From Pseudomonas viridiflava (GTDB lineage Bacteria > Pseudomonadota > Gammaproteobacteria > Pseudomonadales > Pseudomonadaceae): 64,000 nt of DNA. Position numbers and translations under genes: made by a program. The stretch lies in contig NZ_UTBZ01000014.1 of assembly GCF_900580865.1 (NCBI RefSeq), positions 186,001 to 250,000 on the forward strand, written 5' to 3'. Below are positions 29,396 through 37,497 of the stretch, in pieces; within the stretch, counting starts at the first letter, position 1, and every line of letters starts with the position of its first letter. The notes beneath the pieces are model-generated. The model did not search any database. It worked only from the letters and a program-made list of their open reading frames with translations, and was not told the DNA's origin.

Positions 29396-29460
29396 TTCGC
29401 GAGCAGGCTCGCTCCCACATTGGGAAATGCGTTCCCCTGTAGGAGTGAGCCTGCTCGCGA
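29396..29460. repeat. REP doublet, class B
   Basis: Inverted REP pair of 65 bp between the M42 peptidase and the YheU-family gene. The right arm is diverged (taggagtgagcc). Same length as the copy at 28052. Confidence 0.88.
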
Positions 29461-29542
29461 TAAGGTCGGTTCAAGCAACACAAAACTGGCAGGCAACCAG
29501 CAATCGCCGTAGCATCCCGCCATTGATTTGTCCGAGGTGCCC

Positions 29543-29770
29543 ATGCTCATTCCCTACGACGCTCTTGAAGTCGACACCCTCACCCGCCTCATCGAGGATT
29601 TCGTCACTCGCGACGGCACCGACAATGGCGATGACACGCCGCTGGAAACCCGCGTGCTGCGCGTACGCCAGGCCCTGACCAAAGGCCAGGCGCTGATCGT
29701 CTTTGACCCCGAAAGCGAGCAATGCCAGTTGATGCTCAAGCACGACGTGCCCAAGCATCTGTTCGATTGA
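29543..29770 (+). CDS. YheU family protein (UPF0270)
   Basis: 75 residues from ATG 29543; begins MLIPYDALEVDTLTRLIEDF, the characteristic start of the YheU/UPF0270 family. Acidic, soluble, no signal peptide. Function unknown. In P. aeruginosa the ortholog (PA3463) also follows the NAGGN genes, supporting a conserved neighbourhood. Its stop is 5 bases from the convergent rsm gene. Confidence 0.9.
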   Translation: MLIPYDALEVDTLTRLIEDFVTRDGTDNGDDTPLETRVLRVRQALTKGQALIVFDPESEQCQLMLKHDVPKHLFD

Positions 29771-29775
29771 ATGCT

Positions 29776-29961
29776 TCAGCGCAGCTTTTCGGTGGCCTGC
29801 TTGCGCTTGATCCGGTCATAGACCTCCGCGCGGTGCACATTGACCTTTTGCGGGGCCTCGACGCCAAAGCGCACGCTGGAGCCGTTCACCGACAGCACGC
29901 GCAGGGAAATGTCGTCACCGATTGAAATCAACTCACCAACGACACGGCTGAGTACAAGCAT
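29776..29961 (-). CDS. rsmI: CsrA/RsmA-family translational regulator, probably RsmI
   Basis: 61 residues, full CsrA length. CsrA proteins bind GGA motifs in mRNA leaders and block translation. The RNA-contact residues are kept: L4 and R6 in [10 protein letters not shown] and the [10 protein letters not shown] stretch with the critical Arg. The sequence [14 protein letters not shown] differs from the paralogs RsmA and RsmE (LTRKVGESINIGDD), fitting the third homolog RsmI described in P. protegens-type strains (from memory). Ribosome binding site: AAGGACG in the leader. It is monocistronic with a 136-base upstream gap to the divergent side. Confidence 0.85.
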   Translation of the reverse strand: MLVLSRVVGELISIGDDISLRVLSVNGSSVRFGVEAPQKVNVHRAEVYDRIKRKQATEKLR

Positions 29962-30097
29962 GAGATTCGTCCTTCAGGGTTAGCGAACCCTGAAGATGCG
30001 CGGCTTGCCGCGGCTCTACAATGCACGGCGGGCAAATCAGTTTTGCCTTACACCCATACTCGCATCAGGCCGTCAGACGTTTCCGACAAAACAGTCC

Positions 30098-30430
30098 TCA
30101 GGCCGCAGAAAACCGCGGCCCGAACAGAATCACGCTGGCGCCGATCACGCACAACGCCACGCCGATCCAGTCCGAACCCAATGGCCGCACCCGCTCGACC
30201 ACCATCAGCCAGCCAATCGACGCGACGATATAGATCCCGCCATAAGCGGCATAGGCACGCCCGGCATAGTTGGCTTCGACACGGGTCAGCAATAGCGCAA
30301 ACAAGGTCAGACTGAGCAGCGCAGGAATCACCCACAAGGCACTTTTGCCTTGGCGCAGCCACATGAAGAAGGCGAAACAACCGGCGATTTCAAACAGCGC
30401 CGCGAGGAAGAACCACAAGTAATTGAGCAT
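30098..30430 (-). CDS. YnfA family small membrane protein (UPF0060)
   Basis: 110 residues with four predicted membrane helices. The YnfA family signature is seen in [14 protein letters not shown] (residues about 12-25), [16 protein letters not shown] and the terminal [12 protein letters not shown]. Members are small-multidrug-resistance-like inner-membrane proteins; the transported compound is not known here. Length equals the family norm. Confidence 0.9.
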   Translation of the reverse strand: MLNYLWFFLAALFEIAGCFAFFMWLRQGKSALWVIPALLSLTLFALLLTRVEANYAGRAYAAYGGIYIVASIGWLMVVERVRPLGSDWIGVALCVIGASVILFGPRFSAA

Positions 30431-30493
30431 TGACGCGTCTCGACAGGGTGACCATTGCGGCCACCCTAACGACGCTGTCTGCTACGGGCAAGC

Positions 30494-31309
30494 TCAGCCG
30501 TTGTTCTGTTTGGCTTTGGCGCGCATTTTTTCCGCCATGGAGGTCATTTCGTTGTAGAGCAGTTGCGGATTCTTTTGCTTGATCGCCCAGGCCATGCGTC
30601 CTTGTTCGTGGGGCAGGATCATGAATTCGCCGACCGCTACTTGCTGATAGATGTAGTCGGCGATGTCCGCCGCGGTGATTGGTGAACTTTCCAGCAACTT
30701 GCCCACCTGCGCTTTCATCGCCGGGGTCGGGCCACGGAACGAGTCGAGCAAGTTGGTCTGGAAGAATGACGGACAGACCACATGCACGCCGACTTCCTGC
30801 TGCGCCAGTTCAATCAACAGGCTCTCCGACAGTGCTACCACACCAGCCTTGGCCACGTTGTAGTTGCTCATCGCCGGGCCTTGCATCAATGCGGCCATGG
30901 AGGCGATGTTGATGATCTTGCCTTTGCTTTGCTCGAGCAGCGGCAGGAATGCTTTGCAGCCCTTGACCACGCCCATCAGGTTGATCGCGATCTGCCAGTC
31001 CCAGTCTTCCAGCGACAGCTCGCTGAAGAAACCGCCCGAGGCGACACCGGCGTTGTTGACGATGATGTCGATGCCACCGAGCTTCTCTTCGCAGGCCTGG
31101 GCGAATGCGGTGAGCTGGCTGTAATCACGCACATCGCAGCGCTGAACAAAACCGTCACCGCCCGCCTCGCGGACCATTTTCAGGGTTTCTTGCAGGCCGG
31201 GTTCGCTGACATCGGACAAGGCCAGTTGCCAGCCTTCACGCGCCCAGCGCAGCGCGATTTCGCGACCCAGGCCCGAGCCCGCACCAGTGATCATCATGCG
31301 ATTTTGCAT
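30494..31309 (-). CDS. SDR family oxidoreductase
   Basis: 271 residues from ATG 31309; the longer frame to 31405 has no family-like sequence. NAD(P) motif TGAGSGLG is at about residues 8-15, NNAG near 86, and the catalytic Tyr-Lys in YNVAKAGVV. The C-terminal region with QVAVGEFMILPHEQGR is typical of a pseudomonad SDR group of unknown substrate. It stands alone, convergent with nothing and 63 bases from the YnfA-like gene downstream. Confidence 0.88.
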   Translation of the reverse strand: MQNRMMITGAGSGLGREIALRWAREGWQLALSDVSEPGLQETLKMVREAGGDGFVQRCDVRDYSQLTAFAQACEEKLGGIDIIVNNAGVASGGFFSELSLEDWDWQIAINLMGVVKGCKAFLPLLEQSKGKIINIASMAALMQGPAMSNYNVAKAGVVALSESLLIELAQQEVGVHVVCPSFFQTNLLDSFRGPTPAMKAQVGKLLESSPITAADIADYIYQQVAVGEFMILPHEQGRMAWAIKQKNPQLLYNEMTSMAEKMRAKAKQNNG

Positions 31310-31616
31310 AGCACACAGCCTTGTTGTTCCGGGGAAGATGCGCCGAGTGTAGCGAAGGATCGGTGCGCGCCCACGCTCCATCAGATTGCTGAATGGTGAG
31401 GGCAAACCGTGGCGCGTTGGATTCCCGGAAATGGTCTGAGTTCTGAACTAGCCGGGAGGAAAAAAAGAAATAAGTCTGCGATCCAAATACATTAAAAAAA
31501 CATTGAATTTTCTTTCATGCGCACCGGTCGGAATTTGTAAGCCGTCTGGAATTACTTAGTCTCCAGACGCCCTGGAATACCAAGACTTCTCGAACACTAT
31601 CAACAAGGAAATCGAC
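31310..31616. other. intergenic region upstream of the DUF3309 gene, with an inverted repeat
   Basis: 307 bases. The part 31440-31540 is AT-rich. An 8-bp inverted repeat cgtctgga-N11-tccagacg lies at 31543-31569, 48 bases before the DUF3309 start: a candidate operator or 5' UTR hairpin. The ribosome binding site AAGGA is just before the ATG. Confidence 0.5.
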
Positions 31617-31769
31617 ATGGGCACAATTCTAATCATTATCCTGATCCTGTTGCTGATCGGTGGTCTGCCGGTCTTCCCGCACTCCAGAAGTTGGGGTTAC
31701 GGTCCTTCGGGCATTATCGGCGTGGTGTTGGTGGTGCTGTTGGTCCTGCTGTTACTCGGTCGGATATAA
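31617..31769 (+). CDS. DUF3309 family membrane peptide
   Basis: 50 residues, read directly from the sequence: N-terminal helix MGTILIIILILLLIGGLPVF, a polar turn HSRSWGYGPSG, and a second helix of valines and leucines ending LLGRI. This is the DUF3309 pattern (two short hydrophobic segments around W-G-Y-GPSG). AAGGA lies upstream of the ATG and a strong terminator follows 19 bases after the stop. Members are frequent in proteobacteria and often stress-induced, but no role is established. Confidence 0.85.
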   Translation: MGTILIIILILLLIGGLPVFPHSRSWGYGPSGIIGVVLVVLLVLLLLGRI

Positions 31770-31781
31770 CGATTCAAGCGT

Positions 31782-31816
31782 AAAAAAAAGAGGCCCTGTT
31801 CAGGGCCTCTTTTTTA
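31782..31816. terminator. bidirectional Rho-independent terminator
   Basis: Perfect 10-bp stem agaggccctg / cagggcctct flanked by an A-run (31782-31789) and a T-run (31810-31815), so it works for the DUF3309 transcript on the plus strand and for the sulfatase-fold gene on the minus strand. Confidence 0.93.
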
Positions 31817-31844
31817 TTGCGTGGATTTTATTATCGGCAAGCGA

Positions 31845-33938
31845 TCAATCCGGCTTGCCGTGGATGACACCGGCGGTGTTGTCCATCAGGCTCTTGGTTG
31901 CCGTTTGCAGGAACGCTTCGAGTTTGAGTTTCAACTCGGCGGTGCGCGGTGCATTCGGCACCACTTCGGCGTGCGGATTGGCCCCCAGTTGGTACTGCCA
32001 CATCTTCGGCCCCATGTCCTTGTCTCTCGGCAACACCAGAATCTGGTCAGCGGTGACGATGGCAGTGGTCTGCTCGCTGCCCGACGGCTTGATCACACCG
32101 AAACCGGTATCGCCTTCTGGCAGGTTGAGCAAATCGCGGCCCCAGCACTGATGACGCACTTCGCCGCCGAGACGGCCCATGATGGTCGGCACGATGTCGA
32201 TCTGCGTACCCACGGTGTGGTCACGGGTGCCGAACTTCTCCTGGATGCCCGGCGCAATCATCAACATCGGCACGTTGAAGCGGCCCAAGTCCATTTCGGT
32301 GATCTGGCGCTGGTTGCCGAAACCGTGATCGCCAACGATGACGAACAGGGTTTCCTTGAAGTACGGCTCTTTGCGCGCCTTCTCGAAGAACTGACCCAGC
32401 GCCCAGTCGGAGTAGCGCATGGCGGTCAAGTGTTCGTTGAGGCTGCCACGGTCAGTCACACGCTCGACCGGCAATGGCGTCGGCAAGGCGTATGGCGTGT
32501 GGTTGGACAGGGTTTGCAGCAGCGCGTAGAACGGCTTGCCGTTTTCCCGCGCCTTGAGCTCCTGCAGACCACGGTCGAACATGTCCTGGTCGGACACGCC
32601 CCAGGTCGGATCGGAGAACACCGGGTTGACGAAGTCGTTACGGCCAACGAAGTTGGTCATGCCCTGGTTGCTGAAGAACCCCGACTGATTGTCCCAGGCG
32701 AAGTCGCCGTTGTAGACATACACGTCGTCGTAGTCACGGGCGCTGAGCACCTGCGGCAGGCCGGACAGCTTGTGGCTGCCTTCCGGGGTCTGCATCAGGT
32801 ATTCGAAGCCAGGCAGATTGGGGAAGCAGGCCATGGTCGCGAACATGCCCTGGTGGGTGTGCGTGCCGTTGGAGAAGAAGCGGTCGAACAGCAGGCCTTC
32901 CTTCGACAGTTTGTCCAGGTATGGCGTGATGTTGCCTGGCGCGCCCAATGCACCGACCGAGTGACCGGCCATGCTTTCCATCAGGATCACCACGACGTTC
33001 TTGATCGGCAGGGTCTTGTCGGCCGGCGGCGTGTAATCACGGCGCACCGCGGCAATATCGGCATCGACCAGTTTTTCGTCTGGCATCAGCAGCATGTCGC
33101 GCACGATTTTCTGCGCTTGTTCTTGCGGCAACGTGGCTTTCCAGATGTTGTCGCGATCCTCGCCCATGCGCGACTTGGCGGCCTCGATCAGCGACAGCGT
33201 GGCGTTGAGGCCGAGCTGGTTGGCGAAGTTGGAATCGGTGGTGTACACGTCACCCCAGCGCATCGGCGGGCCTTGACGCAGGGTGCCACGGGCGGCGACC
33301 ACGCAGATCAACAGGCAGACCACGAATACAGCCAGGCGGGTGTACCACGGCGCGACTTGACGGCTGCTGACGCTGCCGCCACTGAACGGTCCGCGAGGAC
33401 GGGTGGCACGGTCGGCGCCTTTGAACGCGAGTGTCAGGATGACAGTGCCGATCACCCAGGCCAGCAGGTAACGCACCACCGGGAAACCGTACCAGAGCAT
33501 GCTCATCACGGTTTTCGGGTCTTCCTTCACGTACTGGAACACCAGACCGTTGAGGCGCTGGTGGAACTCGCGGTAGAAGTCCATTTCCATCAGGCCGAGG
33601 AACAGCGCGATGCTCGAAGCGATGGTCAGCCACAGGCGGAAGAAACCGCGTGCGGCCATGGCGCGGGCACTGAACAGCGCCAGCACCAGCGGAATGCACA
33701 GGTAAACCACCAGGCGCAGGTCGAAACGCAGGCCGTTGGCGAAGGCTTCGAGGAAAGTCGAAGCCGGGGTGTCGAGGATCATCTCACGGTTGTAGACCAG
33801 CAGCGCGAGGCGCAGCACGGAAAACATCACCATCATGACCAGCGCACAAAGCAGCGTGTAGGCCAGATGCGATTTGACGGTCGGTTGCAGCAGGCGAGCA
33901 GAAGATCGCTGCTGATTCAGGGCGTCCGGGTTTGCCAT
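31845..33938 (-). CDS. LTA synthase-like phosphotransferase (sulfatase fold)
   Basis: 697 residues. Five membrane helices in the first ~240 residues, then a periplasmic alkaline-phosphatase/sulfatase domain (about 300-640). Metal and catalytic residues are seen as VVILMESMAGHS (Glu), NGTHTHQG (predicted Thr nucleophile, Thr359 or Thr361) and VGDHGFGNQ (Asp-His). In Gram-positives LtaS polymerises glycerol phosphate; in Gram-negatives relatives add phosphoglycerol or phosphoethanolamine to periplasmic glucans or lipids. The acceptor here is unknown. P. aeruginosa has a similar protein (PA1689, from memory). Confidence 0.85.
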   Translation of the reverse strand: MANPDALNQQRSSARLLQPTVKSHLAYTLLCALVMMVMFSVLRLALLVYNREMILDTPASTFLEAFANGLRFDLRLVVYLCIPLVLALFSARAMAARGFFRLWLTIASSIALFLGLMEMDFYREFHQRLNGLVFQYVKEDPKTVMSMLWYGFPVVRYLLAWVIGTVILTLAFKGADRATRPRGPFSGGSVSSRQVAPWYTRLAVFVVCLLICVVAARGTLRQGPPMRWGDVYTTDSNFANQLGLNATLSLIEAAKSRMGEDRDNIWKATLPQEQAQKIVRDMLLMPDEKLVDADIAAVRRDYTPPADKTLPIKNVVVILMESMAGHSVGALGAPGNITPYLDKLSKEGLLFDRFFSNGTHTHQGMFATMACFPNLPGFEYLMQTPEGSHKLSGLPQVLSARDYDDVYVYNGDFAWDNQSGFFSNQGMTNFVGRNDFVNPVFSDPTWGVSDQDMFDRGLQELKARENGKPFYALLQTLSNHTPYALPTPLPVERVTDRGSLNEHLTAMRYSDWALGQFFEKARKEPYFKETLFVIVGDHGFGNQRQITEMDLGRFNVPMLMIAPGIQEKFGTRDHTVGTQIDIVPTIMGRLGGEVRHQCWGRDLLNLPEGDTGFGVIKPSGSEQTTAIVTADQILVLPRDKDMGPKMWQYQLGANPHAEVVPNAPRTAELKLKLEAFLQTATKSLMDNTAGVIHGKPD

Positions 33939-34238
33939 GTCGTTTTAGGACCCATTGGAAGTTGAAGTTGCAAAAATACAGCGGCGCCATGCCCTCTATT
34001 GGTCATTCCCGACCCCGGGGCTTGCGCAGTGCGCAAATGTTGCACGATCACCCGCACCATTGCCATTGATTACTGCCCCACCGCCAGACACTTTCATTTA
34101 CAGCAGCGGGCAAACAGCGCGGGCGAATTGTCGGGAACACTTTGTGAAAATTTCGTGCAACGCATATCTGGAAACACAATATAGATACAAAACAAAACGC
34201 CCCGACATGATCGAGGCGTTTCGCTGAGTGCGGGCTGA
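33939..34238. other. intergenic region: upstream of the LtaS-like gene, terminator of the START gene
   Basis: 300 bases between two minus-strand genes. Bases 34185-34220 carry the START gene's terminator. The rest would hold the promoter of the LtaS-like gene, but no confident -35/-10 pair was seen; its ribosome binding site is weak. No coding region is supported. Confidence 0.5.
34185..34220 (-). terminator. Rho-independent terminator after the START-domain gene
   Basis: Minus strand: stem aacgcctcga / tcggggcgtt (10 pairs with one G-T) around loop tcatg, then a T-rich tract (complement of 34185-34195). It lies 19 bases beyond the gene's stop. Confidence 0.85.
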
Positions 34239-34844
34239 TTACTTCTCGGCGCGCTCTTTCAAGGCTTTAAGGGTGTTGAACGGAGCATCGACGACAAACT
34301 TGTTGGCAACCATCGCCGGTACGCTGCCACCTGGTTCGGTGTGCACTTGATAAGTGACTTCAACCTGGTCGCCCTTCGGTACGAACTTCCAGAAGCCTTT
34401 GACCTGCTGCACGCGGACAAAGCCTTTTTCTTCAGGAACGTACGTCGGCAGACCTTTGAGGTTGCGGGTCAGGCTGCCGTCGGCGCCTTCGACGGTGGTG
34501 ACTTCGATCACCGAGTCACGCGGAGTTACCGGCCAAGGCGTATTGAACTGGCTATAGGTCCAGCTCTTGTCGCCTTCGTGCTTGAGCAGTTTCTGGGTCT
34601 TGCACTCGTGAATCCAGGCGCACGCGCCGGCGACGTCTTCCTGCAGTGCGCGCAGTTTGGCAACGGTGGTTTTCATCAGCGCAACGCCCTGGTAGGACTT
34701 GTAGTCCGAACCTGGCACTTCACTCAGGGACACCTTGATGCCGTCCTCGTTCTTGGCGACTTTCCAGTCTTCAGCCTGAGCGACGGAGGTAGCCAGCACA
34801 GCGGTCAAACCACACAACACAGCGATACGATGCAGCGAACCCAT
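34239..34844 (-). CDS. START domain lipid-binding periplasmic protein
   Basis: 201 residues from ATG 34844; the signal peptide (hydrophobic core LCGLTAVLATSVAQAE) fixes this start. The START/StAR-related lipid-transfer fold is recognised from EDWKVAKNEDGIKV at the start, WPVTPRDSV in the middle and the terminal KGFWKFVPKGDQVEVTYQVH. It is predicted to bind a hydrophobic ligand in the periplasm; which one is unknown. Monocistronic with its own terminator. Confidence 0.85.
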   Translation of the reverse strand: MGSLHRIAVLCGLTAVLATSVAQAEDWKVAKNEDGIKVSLSEVPGSDYKSYQGVALMKTTVAKLRALQEDVAGACAWIHECKTQKLLKHEGDKSWTYSQFNTPWPVTPRDSVIEVTTVEGADGSLTRNLKGLPTYVPEEKGFVRVQQVKGFWKFVPKGDQVEVTYQVHTEPGGSVPAMVANKFVVDAPFNTLKALKERAEK

Positions 34845-34885
34845 AGTCTTATTCCTTATTGTTGAAGTTCCGTTCGTTTGACACA

Positions 34886-35140
34886 TCACGCCGCCGTCAT
34901 CTGCTCCCACCAGCCGATCAATCTGATCGCTTCTTCCGAGCTGCTGCCACAGACTTCGACATCAGCAGCAAAACCCGAACAGACTGCCGGGCGCTCCGGG
35001 CGGCCGAAAATGCTGCACAGGTTTTCGACCGAGAGCTGCACGCAACGTTCGCCGGCGGGTTTGCCATCAGGCATGCCGGGAATCGGCGAACTGATGGAAG
35101 GGGCAATGCAGCAAGCGCCACAGCCTTCACGGCATTTCAT
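34886..35140 (-). CDS. YkgJ-family cysteine cluster protein
   Basis: 84 residues from ATG 35140; GAGGA lies about 10 bases upstream, and the in-frame TTG nine bases earlier is too close to it. The cluster C-x3-C-x2-CC at the N-terminus (CREGCGACC) plus later Cys in RCVQL, NLCSIF and AVCSGF match the YkgJ family (zinc or iron-sulfur binding). Function unknown. The 41-base gap to the START gene on the same strand leaves room for cotranscription. Confidence 0.87.
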   Translation of the reverse strand: MKCREGCGACCIAPSISSPIPGMPDGKPAGERCVQLSVENLCSIFGRPERPAVCSGFAADVEVCGSSSEEAIRLIGWWEQMTAA

Positions 35141-35306
35141 GACGAACAATTCCTCGCGACGGGCGATGTGTAAAAGAGACGCGGAACAGAGTAACCGCTA
35201 AAACGGCTGTTTCAAATTGCCTGAACCGGGGTTTTTACCGATAACTGAATGTGACTGACCAGTCTCCGACAAAGCGTCTGGTCTGCGGGTCACAGATAGG
35301 TTGGTT

Positions 35307-35777
35307 TTACTGTTTGAATTCGAAATCCAGCGCCGCACCTTCGACCTCGCGACGCTCTTCGTTGCGCAGTTGCAACTGCATTTCGTTGCTGAGCAAGCGG
35401 CCGTTGAGCTGGAATCCGTTGTTTTTCTCGCCAAACATCTGCGGCAGGATCGGCTCGCGCTTGGGCATTTCCACCGTGCCTTGGGGCTTCAATTCCTCGA
35501 CCATGTCCTTGGGCAGGCTCAAATCGAGTTTGGCCGACGGCAACTTGGTTTTTACCACTTCACTGGCGGGTTTCGATTTCGAGGCGACTGGCTTGCGCTT
35601 CTTGATGACTTTCTGCTGGGCTTTCTTGGCGGGAACCGCCTTCTGTGCAGCCGAGGCTTTTTTCGCGGGACTCGTCACCGCCGGTTTGTCCTGAACCGCA
35701 GCGGCCACAACGCCAGGCGCATGACCGATCATCAGCAAACCCAGCAAAACCCAAGCAGCAGCAAAAATCGCTTTCAT
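35307..35777 (-). CDS. secreted Lys/Ala-rich protein of unknown function
   Basis: 156 residues from ATG 35777, chosen because it begins with a signal peptide (MKAIFAAAWVLLGLLMIGHA, cleavage near VVAAAVQ). The mature N-terminal half is Ala/Lys/Pro-rich low complexity (residues about 35-80); the C-terminal half is more ordered, with PQMFGEKNNGFQLNGRLLSN and a terminal ALDFEFKQ. The basic tract could bind anionic polymers in the periplasm (inference). Sometimes auto-annotated as translation initiation factor 2-like because of composition; that is not credible. The MocR-type gene lies 79 bases upstream... on the opposite side of its 3' end, same strand order. Confidence 0.75.
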   Translation of the reverse strand: MKAIFAAAWVLLGLLMIGHAPGVVAAAVQDKPAVTSPAKKASAAQKAVPAKKAQQKVIKKRKPVASKSKPASEVVKTKLPSAKLDLSLPKDMVEELKPQGTVEMPKREPILPQMFGEKNNGFQLNGRLLSNEMQLQLRNEERREVEGAALDFEFKQ

Positions 35778-35855
35778 GGACCCAACGACACTAACGGCAG
35801 AGGGCCATATGCTCGCTTGTTGAACGCCACAAGACAAGCATCACCCACCGCTCGT

Positions 35856-37295
35856 TCAGAATCCGCCAGCCGTTTCCTGACACAGTTGAGTCGCCAACAG
35901 ACCCAGAGTCATCAACGCCCGCTCCGCCTCGCGGTTCCACGGAATCCCGCAATTCAGGCGGATACAGTGGTTGAACTGCTCGGTATTACTGAAGATCAGC
36001 CCCGGGGCAATGCTGATGCCCTGCTGCAACGCACGCACATGCAACTCTTGTGTATTGACCCTGCCCGGCAGGCTCACCCAAAGGATGAAACCGCCCGTGG
36101 GCCGGGTCATTTGCGTGCCTTCGGGGAAGTACTGCTGCACCGCCAACTGGAAGGCGCTGAGGTTTTTCCGGTATTCCTGGCGGATGTACCGTAAATGCCG
36201 GTCATAACCGCCGTTTTCCAGATAAGCGGCAATCGCCATTTGCGTCACGCTGCACGCCGAGTGAGTGCTGAAGGTCTGCAAGCGCTGGATTTCCTGCTGA
36301 TACTTGCCGGCGATCATCCAGCCGATGCGCACACCGGGTGACAAGGTCTTGGAAAAACTTGAGCAGTAGATCACCCGATCCAGTCGGTCATATGCCTTGA
36401 GTGCTTTGGTTTTGCCTTGCTCGAACATCAGTTCGCCATAGATATCATCTTCGACAATCTGAATATCGAAATCCGAAGCCAACCGCAGCAACTGCTTCTG
36501 CCGCTCTTCGGGCATGGTGCCGCCCAGTGGATTGCTCAGCCGCGTGGTCAGTACCAACGCTTTGATCGACCATTGGTTGGCCGCCAGTTGCAGGGCTTCG
36601 AGGCTCATGCCGGTGGCGGGATCACTCGGGATTTCGATGACCTTCAAGCCGAGCAGATCGGCCAGTTGCAGCAGACCGTAATAAGTCGGCGACTCAGCGG
36701 CAATCAGATCGCCCGGCCGGGTCAGCACACGCAACGACATCTGCAGGGCATCGACGCAACCGTGGGTGATCACCACTTCCGAGGGATCGACCACCACACC
36801 GGCATCGCGCATACGGATCGCCACTTGCCGGCGCAGCGGTTCAAAACCCGGGCTGAACATGTAGCTGAAGGCACGGGGGCTATGGAAACGGGTGACCTTG
36901 GCCAATTGCTGATGCAGTGCGCGCACCGGCAAGTAATCGACACTCGGTACCGCGGCACCGAGCGGGAACACGCCTTCGCGGCGCGACTCGACCAGAACCT
37001 GTTGAATAATGCTGCTGCGGGTGACCAGACCCGGTCGCTCGACCCGGGCAATGTCCGGCGTCGGCGCGGTCAGCGCAGGCGTCTGGTGTACGTAATAACC
37101 AGACTGCGGACGTGCGCGGATCAAGCCCTGATCTTCAAGATTGGCGTAAGCCTGCAACACCGTCGCATGGCTGACGTTGAGCTGCGAACTCATCTTGCGC
37201 ACCGAAGGCACGCGCTCCCCCGGTTGATAGACACCACGGCGAATGTCTTCGGCCAGTTGCTGAGCAATACGTTGGTAGAGCAAGAGATTGGTCAT
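35856..37295 (-). CDS. MocR-type regulator: GntR DNA-binding domain fused to PLP aminotransferase fold
   Basis: 479 residues. The N-terminal winged helix (about 8-75; GERVPSVRKMSSQLNVSHAT) belongs to the GntR class; the rest is a class I aminotransferase-like domain with the PLP lysine in SSFSKTLSPGVRIGW and the usual EDDIYGEL aspartate. MocR proteins use PLP as an effector sensor and often regulate vitamin B6, GABA or amino-acid genes. No obvious target is adjacent; the gene is followed by the Lys-rich secreted protein gene. It could also retain aminotransferase activity. Confidence 0.9.
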   Translation of the reverse strand: MTNLLLYQRIAQQLAEDIRRGVYQPGERVPSVRKMSSQLNVSHATVLQAYANLEDQGLIRARPQSGYYVHQTPALTAPTPDIARVERPGLVTRSSIIQQVLVESRREGVFPLGAAVPSVDYLPVRALHQQLAKVTRFHSPRAFSYMFSPGFEPLRRQVAIRMRDAGVVVDPSEVVITHGCVDALQMSLRVLTRPGDLIAAESPTYYGLLQLADLLGLKVIEIPSDPATGMSLEALQLAANQWSIKALVLTTRLSNPLGGTMPEERQKQLLRLASDFDIQIVEDDIYGELMFEQGKTKALKAYDRLDRVIYCSSFSKTLSPGVRIGWMIAGKYQQEIQRLQTFSTHSACSVTQMAIAAYLENGGYDRHLRYIRQEYRKNLSAFQLAVQQYFPEGTQMTRPTGGFILWVSLPGRVNTQELHVRALQQGISIAPGLIFSNTEQFNHCIRLNCGIPWNREAERALMTLGLLATQLCQETAGGF

Positions 37296-37444
37296 GACGC
37301 AGCACTCGATTTCACGGGCATTTTATTCTTGTGTGAAACAATACCGGAACAGTTTAGAAGTGTACTGGGACAGTTGCCACATTACTCGACCATACAGTGC
37401 GGTGTCTGCCCCTGACTGTACTGATTTGCGGCCCATTCGACAGA

Positions 37445-37482
37445 CGTAAAAAAGCCCGGCACTGCATGACAGTCCGGGCTTT
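37445..37482 (-). terminator. Rho-independent terminator after the OmpA-family gene
   Basis: Minus strand: stem aaagcccgg / ccgggcttt with an inner actg/cagt pairing, followed by a run of T (complement of 37448-37453). It begins 16 bases after the OmpA-family stop. Confidence 0.9.
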
Positions 37483-37497
37483 CCAGAGACGCAACCC

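Noticed and set aside
31821..33965. 714-codon plus-strand frame opposite the LtaS-like gene
   Set aside because: Antisense shadow; the minus-strand protein has complete sulfatase-fold motifs and membrane helices.
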